Shown here: in pieces, positions 40,973-44,707 of the stretch
Numbering within the stretch: position 1 is the stretch's first letter
How the letters are laid out: each line of letters opens with the position of its first letter
DNA from: Microcaldota archaeon
GTDB lineage: Archaea; Micrarchaeota; Micrarchaeia; Micrarchaeales; CABMGC01
DNA length: 44,707 bases
NCBI GenBank assembly: GCA_021848025.1
Contig: JAJZND010000025.1
Coordinates: 1 to 44,707 of the forward strand
Direction: 5' to 3'
Translations under genes and position numbers: made by a program
Notes under the pieces: model-generated
Database searches by the model: none
Seen by the model: the letters and a program-made list of their open reading frames with translations, nothing else
Told to the model about the DNA's origin: nothing

Positions 40973-42478
40973 ATGACAAGTATAGTGAATGAGTATGAAT
41001 CTTATGAACTTGAGGCTCACGGACTCAAGATAAGCGTAAGGATAGGGGATGAAGGCGGTTTTGTACCGCTCTACGAGGTAACTGTCCCCGGGCTTGGCGA
41101 AGCCACAAAGGTGCTTTTGCTCTCACTGAGGCCGGAGCTCCTGAACCTTGTTCCGATAGATCCCACCAGGGTGCAGGATAGAGAGTATCTTGACGAGCTG
41201 ACAGTCAAGTACTCAGAAGCCTGTCATATCATAATAGACAAGTACCTTCCTGGCACGTCTCCTGAAACCAAAAGCGTGCTTATAGCATATCTTATAAATC
41301 TGATGCTCGGACTTGGCGAACTCGAAGCCCCAGTAGCTGACGACAAACTTGAAGAGATAACAGTAAACGGCTCGAAGTTTCCGGTATGGGTCTTCCACAA
41401 GAAATGGGGGTGGTGCAAGACAAACATAATGATGGGCGATGAAAATTCCATTTACGAGGACTCGGAGCAGATAGGCAGGAGGGTGGGCAGGGAGATAACC
41501 AATCTTTCGCCTCTTATGGACGCTGAGCTTCCTGACGGCTCCAGGGTAAATGCAACGCTCTTCCCCGTTTCTCAGAGCGGCAATACGCTTACCATAAGAA
41601 AATTCTCGAAGAATCCATGGACCATGCCTGCACTGGTATCGGCTAAATCAATCTCGAAAGACCTTGCTGGCCTGCTCTGGCTCTGCATACAGAACGAGAT
41701 AAGCATGCTGATATCAGGCGGTACGGCTAGCGGAAAGACCAGCTTCCTAAACGCAATGAGCATTTTCATGCCCCCGGACAGAAGAGTTATCTCTGTAGAG
41801 GAGACGAGAGAGCTTACGCTTCCTGACTTCATGCAGTGGGTGCCCATGCTAACAAGGCAGGCGAATCCGGAAGGCAAGGGCGCCATAGGCCTTTATGACT
41901 TGATGATAAATGCGCTTAGGCAGAGACCCGATATCATGCTTGTAGGAGAAATTAGGACGAAGGCTGATGCTGAAACGCTCTTTGAGGCGATACACACAGG
42001 CCATGCAGTATATGGCACAGTGCACGCCGACAACGCAGAAGATACCATGATAAGGATGACTAATCCGCCGATAGCAATACCCAAGATAATGATGAACTCC
42101 ATAGGGGGCGTAGTCTCCCTTTTCAGGCACAGGAGACTTGGGATAAGGCGTATGCTCGAATTTGCAGAGGTAACAGGATCAGGAGAAGCAAACGTGATAA
42201 GCAGGTGGAACCTCAGGAACGATACATTCGTAAAGGTCAGCGAGCTCTCCAGGCTCGCAGAGATAATCTCGCTCTATGGAGGGTATACCCGGAGTGAGAT
42301 AGACCAGGACGTAGATGAAAAGGGCCAGGTTATTGACTGGATGATAAAAAACAAGATCTTTGACGTTACTTCATGCGGACTGGTTGTAGCCAACTATTAC
42401 AGGCATCAAGACAAGATGATGCAGATTGTGCATGACAACGCCCCTTACTCTGCGGATCTGCTTGCTGCGGTGAAATGA
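40973..42478 (+). CDS. Type II/IV secretion ATPase, TadA/PilT/ArlI-like
   Basis: This hexameric ATPase powers assembly of archaeal pili or archaella. The 501-residue protein has Walker A GGTASGKTS (about 249-257), a VEETRELTLPDF Asp box, the Walker B DIMLVGEIR, and the His box VHADN. A CTP-like N-terminal domain precedes it, including LGLGELEAPVADDKLEEITVNG. The start at ATG 40973 follows a GTGAGG site; TTG at 40970 would add one residue. It begins 16 bases after the coiled-coil gene and overlaps the next gene (ATGA), so the operon is coupled. Without a pilin or pilin peptidase nearby, the exact machine is unclear. Confidence 0.93.
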   Translation: MTSIVNEYESYELEAHGLKISVRIGDEGGFVPLYEVTVPGLGEATKVLLLSLRPELLNLVPIDPTRVQDREYLDELTVKYSEACHIIIDKYLPGTSPETKSVLIAYLINLMLGLGELEAPVADDKLEEITVNGSKFPVWVFHKKWGWCKTNIMMGDENSIYEDSEQIGRRVGREITNLSPLMDAELPDGSRVNATLFPVSQSGNTLTIRKFSKNPWTMPALVSAKSISKDLAGLLWLCIQNEISMLISGGTASGKTSFLNAMSIFMPPDRRVISVEETRELTLPDFMQWVPMLTRQANPEGKGAIGLYDLMINALRQRPDIMLVGEIRTKADAETLFEAIHTGHAVYGTVHADNAEDTMIRMTNPPIAIPKIMMNSIGGVVSLFRHRRLGIRRMLEFAEVTGSGEANVISRWNLRNDTFVKVSELSRLAEIISLYGGYTRSEIDQDVDEKGQVIDWMIKNKIFDVTSCGLVVANYYRHQDKMMQIVHDNAPYSADLLAAVK

Positions 42479-43101
42479 TGGCTGAAGAAGAACTTACTTA
42501 TGAAAATGCAGTAAAGATAATAGAGGAGATAGAAGGGACCAATCCAAAGGATGCAAATGCAAGCATAGAGATAAGCAACATAATAAACAGCAAACCGCTT
42601 GTGGAGAGTTATGACTACAAAGAAGCAAGCCGAATTGCGGATCTCCTTCCGCCCGCGCAGCACGAAGGCTACACTGAAGCACATGCACGCAATGCTGCGG
42701 AGCTAGGCGAAGTGGAGGCAGGCAAGAAAGGCGGCGTGTTTATGCATAGGGATATGGAGAAGGCGCAGGGGGAGCTGCGTGGCATATTCAGCGGGATCAT
42801 GAAGAAGAATAGGAAAGAGCATGCTGCAGAAGCTGTGCCAGTAGAGGACAATAGCAATATCATGATCGGGCTTTCTTACCAGGATCAGATTTCAGAGCTT
42901 GAGCAGATAATGTCCGGCTTAGATGAGAATGTGTTTGAGGATGAGCATAAGGCAATAATAAAGGATGAAGTGCTTGGGCTGAAGAAATATGCAAAGAAGG
43001 AACGCAAGCCCGTTGACAAAGCCGAGGCGGAATTGATTACAATAAGAAACAAGCGCCTCGACGAGGCAATCGGCAAACTCAAGGCGAAAAGGGTTATATA
43101 G
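42475..43101 (+). CDS. Soluble acidic protein of unknown function in the pilus-like operon
   Basis: The 208-residue protein has no signal or membrane helix. It is largely helical, with an acidic N-terminus (AEEELTYENAVKIIEEIEG), a middle that is rich in Glu and Ala (AELGEVEAGKKG), and a basic C-terminal helix (AELITIRNKRLDEAIGKL). It overlaps the ATPase stop by four bases and the membrane gene follows after 18 bases, so it is surely part of the machine or its regulation. No family is recognised. A role between ATPase and platform protein is a guess. Confidence 0.7.
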   Translation: MMAEEELTYENAVKIIEEIEGTNPKDANASIEISNIINSKPLVESYDYKEASRIADLLPPAQHEGYTEAHARNAAELGEVEAGKKGGVFMHRDMEKAQGELRGIFSGIMKKNRKEHAAEAVPVEDNSNIMIGLSYQDQISELEQIMSGLDENVFEDEHKAIIKDEVLGLKKYAKKERKPVDKAEAELITIRNKRLDEAIGKLKAKRVI

Positions 43102-43119
43102 GCTTTGTTGTAATGATTA

Positions 43120-44226
43120 ATGCAAGTTGATCTGATGGGAGATGGCGACAAGCAGCAAGGCAGTTCGCAGGCTACAGCTGCATCACAGAAGGCAGACCAG
43201 GGATCGCAGAACACTGTACCTGTAAAGAAGAAGGGATTCTCGCTTTTCAGACGCAAGCCAAAGCAGACATACGGCAAAACAGGCATAACGCCACTCAATA
43301 CTACACTGCAGAAACAGACCGCGATACAGCAGGCTGCAATGCCAAAGAACGCTTCTGCAAAACAATCAGCTCAGCTTACAAAGCAGAGGAAGGCACCAAC
43401 TGGAAAAAGACCAGGATATGTAGAGAGGATAGTGAATAAGCAGAAAGACTATGAACTGCTCCTTAAAGAAGCTGGCATAAAGAAGAGTCCGTACGATTTT
43501 GTAAAAGGCACAATGATCAAGGCGATCATTCTGACAGCAGTGATCGCGTTCGCCATAGCATTTATACTGTATTATGTCAGGCCTGTCTTCGCGGTCTTCG
43601 GCCTTGTGCTCTCCATAGCATTTTATCAGATGCTTTTCAATAACTTCCTCAATTACCCGAAGGCCAGGCTCAGCCAGAACGGAAAACTCGTGGAGAGGGA
43701 CATACTCTTTGCAGGCAGGGACCTGGTAATAAGCCTCAGATCAGGCATGCCTCTCTTCAATGCCATGAGCGCGGTAAGCACAGGCTATGGAGCTGCAAGC
43801 AGGGAATTCGGAAAGGTCATTGAACTGGTTCAGCTGGGCATGCCTATAGAACAGGCAATGGATGAGGTCAGCTCAAAAAGCAGGTCAAAGACCTTCAAGC
43901 GGATAATGCTGCAGGCAAGCGTGAGCATAAAATCAGGCGCAGAAGTGACCGATGCGATACAGTCTGTTGTGGAAGAGGTGAACCAGGAGCGCGTAATAGA
44001 GCTGAGGAGATACGGCCAGAGGCTGAATGCGCTTGCCATGTTTTACATGCTTTTCGGGGTGATCTTCCCCAGCATGGGGCTTGCAGTGGCAACAATACTT
44101 ACCACTTTCATAAGCATATTCACGATAAATTTCACGGTGCTTCTTGCAGCACTCGCAGGAATAGCATTCATGCAGATAATATTTCTTAATATAATGAGGA
44201 CTTCACGTCCTGTCTTCGCCGGCTAA
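43120..44226 (+). CDS. TadC/ArlJ-like membrane platform protein (T2SF domain)
   Basis: The platform protein sits in the membrane under the growing filament and is driven by the ATPase. The 368 residues start with a 100-residue disordered tail rich in Gln, Lys and Ala. Two paired membrane segments follow (AIILTAVIAFAIAFILYYV and VFAVFGLVLSIAFYQMLF, about residues 128-170). The T2SF core has DLVISLRSGMPLFNAMSAV and GMPIEQAMDEVSSKSRS; the C-terminal pair is LAMFYMLFGVIFPSMGLAV and FTVLLAALAGIAFMQIIFL. It is one of two adjacent platform genes, as in Tad systems. Confidence 0.9.
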   Translation: MQVDLMGDGDKQQGSSQATAASQKADQGSQNTVPVKKKGFSLFRRKPKQTYGKTGITPLNTTLQKQTAIQQAAMPKNASAKQSAQLTKQRKAPTGKRPGYVERIVNKQKDYELLLKEAGIKKSPYDFVKGTMIKAIILTAVIAFAIAFILYYVRPVFAVFGLVLSIAFYQMLFNNFLNYPKARLSQNGKLVERDILFAGRDLVISLRSGMPLFNAMSAVSTGYGAASREFGKVIELVQLGMPIEQAMDEVSSKSRSKTFKRIMLQASVSIKSGAEVTDAIQSVVEEVNQERVIELRRYGQRLNALAMFYMLFGVIFPSMGLAVATILTTFISIFTINFTVLLAALAGIAFMQIIFLNIMRTSRPVFAG

Positions 44227-44236
44227 TGTTGATGTT

Positions 44237-44707
44237 ATGAAAATAAGCTTTGAGAAACTTGTTTCGAGGAGCCTTGTACGGTTCCTATCTAGGGAGCTTG
44301 ACCTGGCAGGCGTTAAGACTACCGTGAACAATCTAATCGGAATTGCAGTGATTGGAGGTATAGCTACATTTATAGCAGTGGCAGCGCTTGTCTTTGCACT
44401 CATTAAGCTCAATGCAGGTATTGCGGTGCTGGCAGGCATCTTCTCTGCGGCAATCCTGGAATTCGCAATATACAGCATTCTTGAACTGAAGATAGAGCAG
44501 AGGAAGACTTTTGTAGAGAGCATTCTGCCGGAATACCTGCAGCTTACCTCTGCCAATATAAGGAGCGGAATGGCGATAGATAAGGCTATGGTCTCAGCCA
44601 CAAGGCCTGAATTCAAGTACTTCTCTGATGATGTGGTTCAGATAAGCAAACAGCTTTATACTGGTGAGACCTTCCAGAATTCGCTGATCTCATTAGGTAA
44701 CAATTAC
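44237..44707 (+). CDS. Second TadC/ArlJ-like membrane platform protein, cut by the window end
   Basis: The first 157 residues are visible. A basic start (SFEKLVSRSLVRFLSRELD) leads to two membrane segments (NNLIGIAVIGGIATFIAVAA, then LVFALIKL and AGIFSAAILEFAIYSIL), then an SILPEYLQLTSANIRSGMAIDKAM segment, read in parts, which matches the T2SF repeat with GM. It is a second member of the same family as the gene just before it, ten bases upstream. Two platform proteins in tandem are usual in Tad loci. The rest lies outside the window. Confidence 0.85.
   Translation, partial: MKISFEKLVSRSLVRFLSRELDLAGVKTTVNNLIGIAVIGGIATFIAVAALVFALIKLNAGIAVLAGIFSAAILEFAIYSILELKIEQRKTFVESILPEYLQLTSANIRSGMAIDKAMVSATRPEFKYFSDDVVQISKQLYTGETFQNSLISLGNNY

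Noticed and set aside
1-44707. CRISPR array or complete insertion sequence
   Set aside because: No evenly spaced repeats or intact transposase with terminal repeats was seen by eye.

Overview
The window is archaeal chromosome. Archaeal markers are spread along most of it: aIF2-beta, aIF1A, a RIO1-type kinase, a Sec61-beta homologue, RNA polymerase subunit K, a histone, a geranylgeranyl reductase for isoprenoid lipids, an ATP-dependent DNA ligase, two FtsZ proteins, an archaeal-type RNase P RNA and a tRNA-Asp with an intron next to the anticodon. Genes are tightly packed, often overlapping by 4-8 bases. Many starts lie about 25 bases downstream of a TATA-like box, so many mRNAs are probably leaderless. 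A small archaeon of the DPANN kind (for example Micrarchaeota) is my best guess; that placement is inference.

Region 1 (1-4460) is visibly more AT-rich and looks like accessory DNA. It holds a stretch with nested inverted repeats (possible structured RNA), a secreted protein gene preceded by a frameshifted companion, a SAM-dependent methyltransferase, and a heavily decayed DDE transposase. Region 2 (4470-15213) is mostly core: a YbjQ-like protein, two translation initiation factors, RIO kinase, a secreted protein, a coupled membrane glycosyltransferase plus carbamoyltransferase, Sec61-beta, an AbrB-like regulator, an NAD(P)HX repair enzyme whose epimerase half has lost its motifs, and a YchF-type GTPase.

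Region 3 (15294-25662) runs from tRNA-Leu(CAG) to the intron-bearing tRNA-Asp(GTC). Between them are an acetyltransferase, a sugar nucleotidyltransferase, a signal peptidase next to SMC, a site-2-type protease, a metallophosphoesterase, geranylgeranyl reductase and RpoK. Region 4 (25663-35560) mixes membrane and surface proteins (a DUF457-like protein, a DUF4382-like protein, small anchored proteins) with PurM, a DinB-like protein, a zinc alcohol dehydrogenase, an acetyltransferase, a histone, a BofA-like membrane protein, RNase P RNA, an FtsJ-like methyltransferase and a zinc-ribbon protein.

Region 5 (35648-44707) carries cell division, DNA and secretion genes: two adjacent ftsZ genes behind a promoter with paired 12-bp near-palindromes, DNA ligase, and a type IV pilus / Tad-like operon. 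That operon encodes a helix-turn-helix coiled-coil protein, the secretion ATPase, a soluble unknown protein, one TadC-like membrane protein and a second cut by the window end. No CRISPR array, complete insertion sequence or complete prophage was seen. The strongest leads are the ftsZ promoter repeats, the unusual pilus-like operon, the compact RNase P RNA, the tRNA-Asp locus with a coding-like tail, and the coupled glycosyltransferase/carbamoyltransferase pair.
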